Source: an uncultured Alphaproteobacteria bacterium (GTDB taxonomy: Bacteria; Pseudomonadota; Alphaproteobacteria; HIMB59; GCA-002718135). From it: a stretch of 64,000 bases of DNA. The position numbers and the translations under genes are program-made. Shown here piece by piece: positions 49,281 to 58,341 of this stretch; positions within the stretch are counted from its first letter, which is position 1, and each line of letters begins with the position of its first letter. Location: assembly GCA_902613275.1 (NCBI GenBank), contig CACMGM010000005.1:4148-68147 (forward strand), written 5' to 3'. The notes below the pieces were generated by a model. That model did no database searches, was not told where the DNA came from, and worked only from the letters and a program-made list of their open reading frames with translations.

Positions 49281-50728
49281 ATACCACCCATAGATATATA
49301 TTTAATAGTTAAATAATCATCAAGGCCATATCGAGAACCTTCTCTTCCCATTCCTGATTCTTTAACTCCACCAAAAGGAACTTCCGCAATTGTTGGCAGC
49401 CCATTATTGATAGATACAATTCCATATTCAAGTGCTTCAGCAACTCTCCAAATTCTTCCTATGTCTCTTGAATAGAAATATGAAGCTAATCCATACGGTG
49501 TATCATTAGCCATTTTAATCACCTCGTCATCACTAGAAAATTTATAAAGAGGAGCAACGGGTCCAAATGTTTCTTCAAAAGTAATTTTTGCCTTTGTAGA
49601 TACATTTGAGAGAACAGTTGGTTGATAGAAATTTCCACCAAGTGAATGCACATCTCCACCAATTGCTATTTTAGCTCCCGTATTTACTGCATCTTGTACA
49701 TGATCAATTACTTTTTCTAAAGAGGATTGATCAATTAAAGGACCAGACACAATTCCATCTTCAAGTCCATTACCCACTGTTATTTTACTGACTTCATTTG
49801 TAAATTTCTCTAGGAATTCATCATAAATGTTTTCATGCACAAATATTCTATTTGAACAAATACATGTTTGACCACTATTTCTAAATTTACTTTGAAGTGC
49901 GCCAGCAACAGCTTCATCCATATCTGCATCATCGAAAACAATAAATGGTGCATGACCACCAAGTTCCATAGAAACTTTTTTTACTGTTGAGGCACTTTGC
50001 TCTAAAAGTATTTTTCCAACCTCCGTAGATCCTGTAAAAGAAATTTTTCTTACAATTGGATTACTTGTTAGTTCTTTACCAATCTCACTTGCCGATCCAG
50101 TGATTACATTAAATACACCATCTGGAAAACCCGCTTCTTTAGCAAGTACTGCTACAGCTAATGCTGAATACGGTGTTTGGCTTGCTGGTTTAACTACAGT
50201 AGTACAACCAACTGCTAGAGCGGCTGCACATTTTCTTGTGATCATTGAATTTGGAAAGTTCCATGGAGTTATTGCTCCCACAACACCAACAGGCTGTTTA
50301 ATTATTACAATTCTTTTTCCAGGTCTTGGATCAGGAACTACATCACCATAAACTCTTTTTGCTTCTTCAGCATAGAACTCAATATAAGAAGCACCCATTA
50401 GTATTTCGCCCTTTGCTTCAGCCAGAGGTTTACCTTGCTCAATAGTCATTATTTTAGCTAAATCATCTGCATTTTCTATGATCAGCTCCCCCCATTTTTT
50501 AAGAATAACTGATCTTTCTTTAGCAGTAGTTTCTTTCCAAGTTTGGAAAGCAGTATTGGCATCATCTACAGCTTTTTTAGTTTCTGAAACTGAGCATTTT
50601 GGGACGTTGCCAATAATTTCAAGAGATGCTGGATTATTTACTTGAAGAGTTTCACCTGAAGAACTGCCAACCCATTCCCCATTTATGAAACATTTTTGTT
50701 TAAAGAGTGATTTGTTATTTAATTCCAT
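49277..50728 (-). CDS. gabD: NAD(P)-dependent succinate-semialdehyde dehydrogenase (GabD/DoeC-type)
   Basis: 483 residues, full aldehyde dehydrogenase length. ITPWNFPNSMITRK with N157, FTGSTEVGK (cofactor), MELGGHAPFIVFDDAD with E255, and FRNSGQTCICSNRIFV with catalytic C289. The C-x-C pair is typical of succinate-semialdehyde dehydrogenase. It is oriented away from the amidinotransferase/eut cluster across a 43-base shared promoter region. In ectoine degraders, a GabD-like enzyme (DoeC) oxidises aspartate semialdehyde made from 2,4-diaminobutyrate, so it may serve that cluster. SSADH is the safer call. Confidence 0.88.
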   Translation of the reverse strand: MELNNKSLFKQKCFINGEWVGSSSGETLQVNNPASLEIIGNVPKCSVSETKKAVDDANTAFQTWKETTAKERSVILKKWGELIIENADDLAKIMTIEQGKPLAEAKGEILMGASYIEFYAEEAKRVYGDVVPDPRPGKRIVIIKQPVGVVGAITPWNFPNSMITRKCAAALAVGCTTVVKPASQTPYSALAVAVLAKEAGFPDGVFNVITGSASEIGKELTSNPIVRKISFTGSTEVGKILLEQSASTVKKVSMELGGHAPFIVFDDADMDEAVAGALQSKFRNSGQTCICSNRIFVHENIYDEFLEKFTNEVSKITVGNGLEDGIVSGPLIDQSSLEKVIDHVQDAVNTGAKIAIGGDVHSLGGNFYQPTVLSNVSTKAKITFEETFGPVAPLYKFSSDDEVIKMANDTPYGLASYFYSRDIGRIWRVAEALEYGIVSINNGLPTIAEVPFGGVKESGMGREGSRYGLDDYLTIKYISMGGI

Positions 50729-50738
50729 ATGTTTTAAT

Positions 50739-50744
50739 TATAAT
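50739..50744 (+). promoter_or_regulatory. -10 box of the catabolic cluster
   Basis: A perfect TATAAT at 50739-50744 in the 43-base gap between gabD and the amidinotransferase gene would start transcription near 50751, 21 bases before the ATG at 50772, with AAGGA (50760-50764) as ribosome site. A matching -35 would lie inside the gabD 5' end, and none is convincing. Confidence 0.35.
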
Positions 50745-50771
50745 GCATAGTTTTAAATTAAGGAAAATATA

Positions 50772-51875
50772 ATGACAATAGTTAATTCTTGGAATGAATG
50801 GGATCCATTAAAACATGTTATAGTTGGAGCAGTTGAAAATGCCAACATACCTCCAATGGAACCAGCGCTTGAACCAAAAATCAGTAAAGATAGTGGTATG
50901 GCAGGATCTCACGGACCACGTCCACAGGAGTCAATTGATAAAGCAAATATACAATTAGAAAACTTTGTTAAAATTTTAAATTCCCTAAATATAAAAGTTG
51001 ATAGACCAACACCTATTGACTTTTCTCAGAGTATAGAGACACCTGATTGGTCTAATGATGGTATGTTTGGTTGCATGCCTCCAAGAGATGTTATTCTTAC
51101 TGTAGGAAATGAAATGCTAGAGGCACCAATGTCTTACAGATGTAGATGGTTTGAGTACCTTGCTTATAGACCACTACTTGAAAAATATTACTCAGAAGAT
51201 AAAAACATGAGATGGGAATCGGCACCTAAACCAAGATTAACTAATCAATCGTATAAGTCTAATTATCTTCCTGAAGGTATAACGGAAGAAGAACGTTATA
51301 AAAAAATCGAAAATAGAGACATGATATTGACAGAAAAAGAACCACTTTTTGATGCAGCAGAAATTTTACGCTTTGGAAAAGATCTTTTTTATCATAACAA
51401 TTTTACATCAAATTTAAGTGGCTTAGATTGGTTAAGAAGACATTATCCAAATCATCGTGTTCATCAAATTAATTTACCAGGTGATTTAATTCCAACGCAC
51501 ATTGATGCATGTTTTACTCCAATTAAACCAGGAGTTATAATAATTAATCCAAATAGAAAAATATCATCAGAGCAAAGAAAAATTTTCGATGATAATAAAT
51601 GGGAAATTCATGAGGCAGCACCTTCTATTCATAATAGTCCACCACCTATGTGTTATTCATCAATCTGGTTGTCAATGAACGTTTTGATAATTGACCCTGA
51701 AACTATATGCGTCGAGGCAACAGAAGAAAAAATGATTAAACAAATGGAAAGTTTTGGATTGGAGGTAATTCCAGTTCCTTTTAGAGACGTTTATGCGTTT
51801 GGTGGTAGTTTACATTGTGCCACTACTGATGTTCATAGAGAAGGTGAGTGTGAGGATTATTTTCCAAATCAATAA
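50772..51875 (+). CDS. Glycine amidinotransferase-like enzyme (AGAT family)
   Basis: 367 residues. The family moves an amidino group, classically from arginine to glycine to give guanidinoacetate and ornithine. NSWNEWDPLKHVIVGA opens the protein. The catalytic set is visible: D194 (PLFDAAEILRFGKD), H243 and D245 (PTHIDACF), and nucleophile C349 (GGSLHCATTDVHR). The D-to-H spacing of 49 residues equals that of human AGAT (D254-H303). It shares TAATG with eutA, so it is the first gene of the eut operon. The real amidino donor and acceptor are unknown; an arginine-to-glycine reaction or the reverse (guanidino compound use) are both possible. Confidence 0.82.
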   Translation: MTIVNSWNEWDPLKHVIVGAVENANIPPMEPALEPKISKDSGMAGSHGPRPQESIDKANIQLENFVKILNSLNIKVDRPTPIDFSQSIETPDWSNDGMFGCMPPRDVILTVGNEMLEAPMSYRCRWFEYLAYRPLLEKYYSEDKNMRWESAPKPRLTNQSYKSNYLPEGITEEERYKKIENRDMILTEKEPLFDAAEILRFGKDLFYHNNFTSNLSGLDWLRRHYPNHRVHQINLPGDLIPTHIDACFTPIKPGVIIINPNRKISSEQRKIFDDNKWEIHEAAPSIHNSPPPMCYSSIWLSMNVLIIDPETICVEATEEKMIKQMESFGLEVIPVPFRDVYAFGGSLHCATTDVHREGECEDYFPNQ

Positions 51876-52630
51876 TGGATAATTTTAATCAAAATAACGT
51901 CAAAGCCAATTTACATGATACAAACTTTTCTAGAATTGGTGTAATTACACTATCTACCGATTTTACTATTGAGCAAGATTTTAGAAAAATTTGCCATAAT
52001 TTACCAGTTGACCTATTTTTTAATAGGATACCTTTTTTAAATCCTCTAACTCACAAAAATTACATAAAGATGGCTGATCATATTACAGAAACAACAAACC
52101 AAATATTACCCAATGAAAAAATACAAGTTGTAGCGTATGGATGTACTTCGGGAACTATTGAAATTGGTGAAAAAAGAATAAGATCTGAAATTTTCAAGGC
52201 TAAACCTGATGCTTTAATTACTACACCTATTACAGCAGCTGTCAAAGCACTCAAATTATTTAACCATAAAAAAATTGCCGTTCTTACCCCTTATCCAAAA
52301 GATGTTAATGTTAAAGTTTACGAATATTTAATTGATAGTGGATTTGAAATTAAATCATTTAGTTCGTTTAATTTAAATTATGATTCGGAAATTGCCAAAG
52401 TTACTCATGATAGTTTAATGCAAACAATTTCCTCAATTGATTTAACAGATGTTGATAGTATTTTTGTTTCTTGTACGGCATTAAAAGTAATTGATATTAT
52501 CGAAACATTAGAGTTAAAATTAAGCACAGATATCATTTCAAGTAATCAAGCTATTATTTGGGATTCATTAAGATTATCTAATATTAATCAAAAAATTGAT
52601 GGTTTTGGTAATCTATTTAAATTACATTAA
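51875..52630 (+). CDS. eutA: Ectoine-utilisation protein EutA (Asp/Glu racemase/maleate isomerase superfamily)
   Basis: 251 residues. The two-cysteine active site of the superfamily is seen as C90 (VAYGCTSGTIEIGE) and C200 (IFVSCTALKVI). ITTPITAAVKALKLFNHKKI and AVLTPYPKDVN match the arylmalonate decarboxylase/maleate isomerase branch used by EutA. Its order before eutB and eutC is the known eutABC gene set, which is linked to hydroxyectoine use. Biochemical role of EutA is not firmly known. Confidence 0.82.
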   Translation: MDNFNQNNVKANLHDTNFSRIGVITLSTDFTIEQDFRKICHNLPVDLFFNRIPFLNPLTHKNYIKMADHITETTNQILPNEKIQVVAYGCTSGTIEIGEKRIRSEIFKAKPDALITTPITAAVKALKLFNHKKIAVLTPYPKDVNVKVYEYLIDSGFEIKSFSSFNLNYDSEIAKVTHDSLMQTISSIDLTDVDSIFVSCTALKVIDIIETLELKLSTDIISSNQAIIWDSLRLSNINQKIDGFGNLFKLH

Positions 52631-52641
52631 ATAGGATTAAA

Positions 52642-53604
52642 TTGATTACACTTCAACAGATACAAGATGCACATAAGAAAATTTTACCTTATGTTAATTA
52701 TACACCATTAATTAATTCTAATTTCTTATCAAAAAATACTACAGTAAAACTAAAGTTAGAAAATTTTCAAATCACTGGTTCATTTAAGTTAAGAGGTGCG
52801 GTTAATAAGCTTCTTTCTTTAAGTAAAGATGACAAAAGCAAAGGAGTCATCGCAGTCTCTACAGGCAATCATGGCAAAGGCGTTGCGTATGCGTCAAAGG
52901 TATTGGGCATTCAATCAACAATATACATGTCTTCAATGGTTCCAGAATATAGAAAAAAGGCTATTGAAAAACTAGGAGCAAAAGTAGAAATTATTGGAAA
53001 GAATAGTGATGAAGCTGATTTGCATGCTAAACAAATTGCGAAAGAAAAAAATATCCCATTAATTCACCCCTTTGATGATGAAGACATTATTATAGGCCAA
53101 GGTACAGTTGGACTTGAAATGCTTAGTGAATTTCCTGAAGTTGATACAGTAATTATACCAACATCTGGTGGCGGTCTTATATCTGGAATAGCACAAGCTA
53201 TTAAACTTCAAAAACCTGACACAAAAATTATTGCCGTATCTATGGAAAGAGGCCCATCAATGTATGAAAGTCTAAAAGAAGGTAGACCTGTTGACGTAGA
53301 GGAAACTGAAACTTTAGCTGATTGTTTAGGGGGTAGTATTGGTTTAGATAATAAATTTACATTTAATATTGTACAACAATACGTTGATGACTTTGTTTTA
53401 GTAAGTGAAGAAAAAATAGCTGAAGGGATTAGAATAAATTTTTTAGAACATAAAATTGTATCTGAAGGTGCTGCAGCAACAAGTGTTATGGTTGTTAAAG
53501 AAAAACTAACATCGCACTTAGGAAAAAATATAATTTGTTTAATTTGTGGTGGAAATATTGACTCGGAACTATTTAACAAAGTGTTAAGTCATGCTCATCC
53601 TTAA
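52642..53604 (+). CDS. eutB: Hydroxyectoine-utilisation dehydratase EutB (threonine dehydratase-like, PLP)
   Basis: 320 residues, TTG start at 52642. Fold-type II PLP enzyme: K49 in FQITGSFKLRGAVNKL is the Schiff-base lysine, STGNHGKGVAYASKVLG binds the substrate carboxylate, and IIPTSGGGLISGIAQA is the phosphate loop. No C-terminal ACT regulatory domain, as in the catabolic/EutB type. Sits between eutA and eutC; EutB has been proposed to remove the hydroxyl group during hydroxyectoine degradation. Alternative reading: a generic threonine/serine dehydratase. Confidence 0.8.
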   Translation: MITLQQIQDAHKKILPYVNYTPLINSNFLSKNTTVKLKLENFQITGSFKLRGAVNKLLSLSKDDKSKGVIAVSTGNHGKGVAYASKVLGIQSTIYMSSMVPEYRKKAIEKLGAKVEIIGKNSDEADLHAKQIAKEKNIPLIHPFDDEDIIIGQGTVGLEMLSEFPEVDTVIIPTSGGGLISGIAQAIKLQKPDTKIIAVSMERGPSMYESLKEGRPVDVEETETLADCLGGSIGLDNKFTFNIVQQYVDDFVLVSEEKIAEGIRINFLEHKIVSEGAAATSVMVVKEKLTSHLGKNIICLICGGNIDSELFNKVLSHAHP

Positions 53605-54565
53605 TAAAAATGATATTATTCAACATGTAAATTTGAATAAAAATCTCATACCAATAATAGAGGAGGCTTTCATAAGTTTATCAAAGGGATTGGTAATAAT
53701 GCCACCTATAATGAGAATTGATATTGAAAAATATCATGGTGAATCAGATGTTAAAGCTGCATACGTTGAGGGTCTTGATAGTTTTGCAATAAAAATCGCT
53801 TCAGGTTTTTTCGATAATCCAAAACTTGGTTTGCCATCTAGTAATGGACTGATGGTTTTATTAGATTCAAAGACTGGAGTTGTAAAATCTGTTTTATTGG
53901 ATGAAGGTTATCTTACAGATACTAGAACAGCTATAGCAGGAGCAATAGCTACAAAATATTTATCAAATCAAAATGCTAATTCTGTTGGTATTATTGGAGC
54001 TGGAATACAAGCGAGATTACAACTGCAAGCAATAATGTTAGTTAGAAAAATTAATAAAATAATAGTCTGGTCAAGAGATAAAATAAAAGTAAATCAATTT
54101 ATAAAAAGTTTTAAAGATTTAGATTTAGATTTGCATGTAGCTTCTTCGTGCAAGGAATTGGCAAGTTTATCAGAAATAATCGTTACAACGACTCCTAGCA
54201 AAAAACCTCTATTAGAATTTGATTGGATAAAAAAAGGAACCCACATAACAGCAATGGGATCAGATGCAGAACAAAAAAACGAATTAGATCCTCATATGTT
54301 AAAACATTGTGATCAATATGTGCCTGACAATCAATTACAAACAAGTGTTTTGGGTGAATTACATCATGCTTTAAAACAAAATATAATTTCTTCTAAAGAA
54401 AATTTTAATGAACTTGGCGATATTATTAAGGATCCAAGTTTAGGAAGAAAAAATAAAGAAGATATAACGATATGTGATTTGACAGGAACTGGCGTACAAG
54501 ATACTGCAATAGCAAGATTTGCTTATAATCTTTGTAAAACAAATAATTTAGGCATTAATATTTAA
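53591..54565 (+). CDS. eutC: Ectoine-utilisation protein EutC (ornithine cyclodeaminase family)
   Basis: 324 residues. NAD(P)-binding loop GIIGAGIQARLQLQAI (about 133-148), the substrate lysine in FAIKIASGFFDNP (about 65-77) and YLTDTRTAIAGAIATKYLS (about 107-125) are those of the ornithine cyclodeaminase/mu-crystallin family. The DLTGTGVQDTAIA segment near the C-terminus is a family mark. Overlaps eutB by 14 bases and is probably coupled. Acts as an imine reductase or cyclodeaminase in this context; direct substrate unknown. Confidence 0.82.
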   Translation: MLILNKNDIIQHVNLNKNLIPIIEEAFISLSKGLVIMPPIMRIDIEKYHGESDVKAAYVEGLDSFAIKIASGFFDNPKLGLPSSNGLMVLLDSKTGVVKSVLLDEGYLTDTRTAIAGAIATKYLSNQNANSVGIIGAGIQARLQLQAIMLVRKINKIIVWSRDKIKVNQFIKSFKDLDLDLHVASSCKELASLSEIIVTTTPSKKPLLEFDWIKKGTHITAMGSDAEQKNELDPHMLKHCDQYVPDNQLQTSVLGELHHALKQNIISSKENFNELGDIIKDPSLGRKNKEDITICDLTGTGVQDTAIARFAYNLCKTNNLGINI

Positions 54566-54568
54566 TTT

Positions 54569-56011
54569 ATGAGTCAAGCAATAATAAAAAAAACGTCTGA
54601 TTACTTCAAATCAAAAGGAGTTGTATTGCCAAGTATAAGTGAACTTCAAGACCCTCAAATTATTAATGATGATATTAAAAATTCTCTAAAAAAAATAAAT
54701 AATAATGATATCAATCCTCTTAACCTCTTTAGAGTTCATTGGTTTAATAAAAGAGATCAATCAGGTTTTGGAAATGAGCCTGAATATATTGTGCTTCCAA
54801 CAGAATTTACAGGTGTTAAGGCAAAGATAATTGTAAATATGGGACGATTTTTTCCCTTAATAACAGCACATAAAGTTTTGGCAGCTTATGGTTGTTTGCT
54901 TCCAAGAATATTGAATGGCACTTTTGATTATGAAAAACATAAAGCAGTTTGGCCTTCTACAGGAAATTATTGTAGGGGTGGAGTAGCAATATCTCGGATA
55001 ATGGGTCTTAATAGTATTGCAATACTTCCTGAAGGAATGAGTAATGAGAGATTTGAATGGTTGAATAATTGGGTAGAAGATAAAAAAAATATCATAAAGA
55101 CAAAAGGTACAGAAAGTAATGTTAAAGAAATCTACGATGCTTGTAATGAATTAAAAAAAAATAATCAAAATGATATCATAAATCAATTTGATGAGTATTA
55201 TAATTACGGTATTCATCGTTCTGTAACGGGCCCATCGTTTGAAAAATCATTTCTTAAAGTTAAAGGTAGCAGTAATTTAGTTCCTAGATTTTATGTAAGT
55301 GCTTCAGGTTCAAGTGGTACTCTAGCGGCAGGAGATTATCTTAAAGACAAATTACAAACGAAGATTGCAGTTGTTGAAGCTTTGGAGTGCCCAACTTTGC
55401 TTCATGGAGGGTATGGAGAACATAACATTCAAGGAATTGGTGACAAACATGTTCCCCTTATTCATAATGTAATGAATACAGATTTTGTTGTCGATGTTTC
55501 TGATCAAGCTACCAATAATTTAAATATGATTTTTAATACTGAAATAGGAAAAAATTTTTTAATTGAGAAAAAAAATTTTGACCCTGATTTTGTTTCTCGT
55601 CTTCCTGAATTTGGTTTTTCAGCAATAGCAAATATATTGGCATCAATAAAGCTAGCTAAATATATGGATTTAAATAGTGATGACGCAATTATAACGGTTG
55701 CTACTGATGGTGCTGATTTATATATGTCAGAATTAAACAAGACCATTGCTGATTTTAAAAATAATTATGATGAAATAGTTTGTGCTGAATTATTTGGACA
55801 ACATTTATCAGGAGTATCTTCTGATAATATGCTAGAACTCTCTCACATGGATAAGAAAAGAATATTTAATTTAGGGTACTTTACTTGGGTAGAGCAACAA
55901 GGTGTTAGTCTTGAAGAATTTGAAAAAAGAAAAGATCAAAAATTTTGGAATTCACATTATGATTATATGCTTTCTCTAGACAATCAGATTAAAGAATTTA
56001 ATAATATGTAG
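54569..56011 (+). CDS. Fold-type II PLP-dependent enzyme of unknown substrate
   Basis: 480 residues. K102 in RFFPLITAHKVLAAYG is the likely Schiff-base lysine. STGNYCRGGVAISRIMG (about 140-156) resembles the carboxylate-binding STGN loop. ASGSSGTLAAGDYLKDK (about 255-271) is the phosphate loop. Much longer than cysteine synthase or threonine dehydratase, with an extra N-terminal region and a long C-terminal half (TDGADLYMSELNKTIADF). It belongs to an alphaproteobacterial group simply annotated as PLP-dependent enzyme. Three bases after eutC and three before the M20 gene. A dehydratase, desulfhydrase or ammonia-lyase are possible. Confidence 0.7.
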   Translation: MSQAIIKKTSDYFKSKGVVLPSISELQDPQIINDDIKNSLKKINNNDINPLNLFRVHWFNKRDQSGFGNEPEYIVLPTEFTGVKAKIIVNMGRFFPLITAHKVLAAYGCLLPRILNGTFDYEKHKAVWPSTGNYCRGGVAISRIMGLNSIAILPEGMSNERFEWLNNWVEDKKNIIKTKGTESNVKEIYDACNELKKNNQNDIINQFDEYYNYGIHRSVTGPSFEKSFLKVKGSSNLVPRFYVSASGSSGTLAAGDYLKDKLQTKIAVVEALECPTLLHGGYGEHNIQGIGDKHVPLIHNVMNTDFVVDVSDQATNNLNMIFNTEIGKNFLIEKKNFDPDFVSRLPEFGFSAIANILASIKLAKYMDLNSDDAIITVATDGADLYMSELNKTIADFKNNYDEIVCAELFGQHLSGVSSDNMLELSHMDKKRIFNLGYFTWVEQQGVSLEEFEKRKDQKFWNSHYDYMLSLDNQIKEFNNM

Positions 56012-56014
56012 GTT

Positions 56015-57169
56015 ATGAAAACTCAGTCATTACATAACCAATTAGTAGAATGGCGTCATGATCTTCATATGCACCCTCAAATAAGTTTTGAAGAAGAATA
56101 TGCTGCAGCAAAAGTGTCAACACTTCTAAAAGAGTGTGGAATAGAAGTTCATACTGGTATTGCCAGAACTGGAGTAGTTGGAATTTTAAAAAAAGGAAAT
56201 AGTTCAAAATCAATAGGTATAAGAGCTGACATGGATGCTCTTCCTATTCATGAAACTAATAATTTTAGTTATAAGTCAAAGTTTGAAAACAGAATGCATG
56301 CATGTGGACATGATGGTCACACTACAATGTTATTAGGTGCAGCAAAATATCTATCAGAAAAAGGTAACTTTAATGGAACAGTATATTTTATTTTTCAACC
56401 TGATGAAGAGAATACTTTTGGTGCAAGAACAATGATAGATGAAGGTTTGTTTGAGAAATTTAACATTGATGAAGTTTACGCTATGCACAACATTCCTAAT
56501 ATGGAAATTGGAACATTTGGTACAAGAAAAGGAGCTATTACTGCAAGTGAAAATTTATTTGAAATTGAAATAAAAGCTAAAGGTGGGCATGCTGCATTAC
56601 CTCATATGGGCGTTGATGCAATAACTGTTGGTTCCCTAATAGCTGTAGCACTCCAATCAATAGTATCTAGAAAATTAAATCCAGCAGATAATGGTATAGT
56701 TTCTATTACTGAATTTATAACTGATGGTAAAAAAAATGTTTTGCCAGGTATGGTAAAGATGACTGGTGACGCAAGAGCTTTATCAAAAGAAACGAATGAA
56801 AAAATTGCTTCAAAAATGTTACAAATTGTTGAAGGCATTTGTAATGCACATGGAGTTAATGGCAGTGTAAAATATGAAACAACCTGTCCTGTAACTTTTA
56901 ATTCAAAAAACCAAACTGATTCTGCCACAAAAGCTGCAGTTTCATTACTTGGAAGCGATAAGTGTAATGCTGATATTGAACCGCGTTTATTCTCAGAAGA
57001 TTTTTCTGTTATGGCAAACGAAAAACCTGGCTGCTTTGTTTTAATGGGTAACGGTAAATCAGATCAACATTCCAGACCATTACATGCTGATAATTATGAT
57101 TTTAATGATGAATTATTAGTCATAGGTTCTTCATATTGGACAGAATTAGTAGAACAACAATTAAAATAA
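56015..57169 (+). CDS. M20-family amidohydrolase, candidate N-acetyl-diaminobutyrate deacetylase
   Basis: 384 residues. M20 metal-site pattern: RHDLHMHPQISFEE, RADMDALPIHE, MHACGHDGHTTMLLGAA, FQPDEENTFGARTMI, YAMHNIPNMEIGTF and RPLHADNYDF. A lid (dimerisation) domain lies at about 180-290. Family members cleave N-acyl amino acids. Between eutC/PLP enzyme and the M24 genes it may remove the acetyl from N2-acetyl-2,4-diaminobutyrate, the product of ectoine hydrolase (DoeB2-type role). The better known DoeB/EutE is from the AspA family, and none is in the window. Hippurate hydrolase-like activity is the alternative. Confidence 0.75.
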   Translation: MKTQSLHNQLVEWRHDLHMHPQISFEEEYAAAKVSTLLKECGIEVHTGIARTGVVGILKKGNSSKSIGIRADMDALPIHETNNFSYKSKFENRMHACGHDGHTTMLLGAAKYLSEKGNFNGTVYFIFQPDEENTFGARTMIDEGLFEKFNIDEVYAMHNIPNMEIGTFGTRKGAITASENLFEIEIKAKGGHAALPHMGVDAITVGSLIAVALQSIVSRKLNPADNGIVSITEFITDGKKNVLPGMVKMTGDARALSKETNEKIASKMLQIVEGICNAHGVNGSVKYETTCPVTFNSKNQTDSATKAAVSLLGSDKCNADIEPRLFSEDFSVMANEKPGCFVLMGNGKSDQHSRPLHADNYDFNDELLVIGSSYWTELVEQQLK

Positions 57170-58324
57170 ATGTTTTCTGAAAACTTAAATAAACTAAAGA
57201 AAAAAATGTCTGAGAATAATATTGATCTCTCAATTATAACAGATGATGATTCTATATATTATTTTACTGGATATCACGACTTCCTTCATATGGATTTTAA
57301 TCGACCAACATTATTAGTTGTTTCAAATGATCATAAAACTTACTTAATTACACCTCTACTTGATGTTTTATTAGTTCCCGAAACTTGTCCTGTTGACAAA
57401 GTCGAAACATGGAATGATGGTATTGGAAATGAATGGAGAGAATTATTACCACAAATTATAAATCAGCATAAAAATATTTTTATTGAAAAATTTAAAATAA
57501 ATTCAATGGTTAAAAGTTATTTAGACGAAATACTTCAACATGATCCTGGCGATTTAACAAAATTAATAAATAATATAAGAATGATTAAATCCAATCATGA
57601 ATTGAATATTGCTCGCCATGCTGGAGAGGTAGGTATGGCTATGATGGAAGCAGCTAAAAAAACAATTGGTAATAATGTTCCTGAATACGAGGTTGCACTT
57701 GCGCAATCACAAGCCGGAACAAGAAAAGCTGCAGAGCTTTTAAAAAAATTTTATCCTGATAATATTAATATGTCTCCAAATATTCACTTCTTACCTGTTA
57801 TGACATCAGGTCATGATTTACCTAAAACTCACCATCGTGCTTCAACCAAAATTATAAAAAAAGGTGATCCCGTATTTGTATGTTATTGTGGTTCAACAAA
57901 TTTCCACAGGTTTAAATTAGGATTTGACAGAATATTTTGGGTTGAAGAAATTCAATCTAAAGAACAGATAAAAGCTTTTGAAACTGCAGTTAAATCTCAA
58001 AAAGCCGCTCTTGATATTCTTGGCCCTGGAGTAACAGCTGAAGAAGTTCATGCTGCTTATGCTGATGCTATACAGTCTGAAGGATATCCCTATCCTACAT
58101 TTCGATGTGGAAGAGGAACTGGTTTTAGTTTTTTAGAAGAACCACAATTAGTAGTTGGAAATAAAACTGTTTTAAAGCCTGGCATGGTATTTGCAGTAGA
58201 CGGAGGAGCTAGCGCAAATAAATTTAGATCACAGGTTGGTGATAGTTTTATAATTACAGAGGATGGATATGAGCAAATTACACATCATTCTAAAAAATTT
58301 GAAGATTTGATTCTTTCAAATTAA
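57170..58324 (+). CDS. M24 'pita-bread' family protein without the usual metal ligands
   Basis: 384 residues. N-terminal creatinase-type domain (about 1-130, with SIYYFTGYHDFLHMDF) and the C-terminal pita-bread fold. Where metal-dependent M24 peptidases carry D, D, H, E, E, this protein shows Cys/Tyr near 238-239 (VFVCYCG), Gly251 (LGFDRIF), Arg315 (GRGTG instead of GHGxG), E323/E324 (LEEP) and Asp344 (FAVDGGAS). Metal binding is thus probably lost, as in creatinase-type hydrolases. Immediately after the M20 gene with no gap. It is related to but distinct from the ectoine hydrolase at the right edge. Substrate unknown; probably a C-N bond hydrolase of small methylated or cyclic amidines. Confidence 0.72.
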   Translation: MFSENLNKLKKKMSENNIDLSIITDDDSIYYFTGYHDFLHMDFNRPTLLVVSNDHKTYLITPLLDVLLVPETCPVDKVETWNDGIGNEWRELLPQIINQHKNIFIEKFKINSMVKSYLDEILQHDPGDLTKLINNIRMIKSNHELNIARHAGEVGMAMMEAAKKTIGNNVPEYEVALAQSQAGTRKAAELLKKFYPDNINMSPNIHFLPVMTSGHDLPKTHHRASTKIIKKGDPVFVCYCGSTNFHRFKLGFDRIFWVEEIQSKEQIKAFETAVKSQKAALDILGPGVTAEEVHAAYADAIQSEGYPYPTFRCGRGTGFSFLEEPQLVVGNKTVLKPGMVFAVDGGASANKFRSQVGDSFIITEDGYEQITHHSKKFEDLILSN

Positions 58325-58341
58325 TTGTGACTAAATAACTC

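Noticed and set aside
57170..58324. Calling the M24 protein creatinase or the ectoine hydrolase
   Set aside because: Its C-terminal motifs do not match creatinase, and the genuine DoeA signature (DPSNMxxLTGYDGWSFY) is in the gene at 63480 instead.
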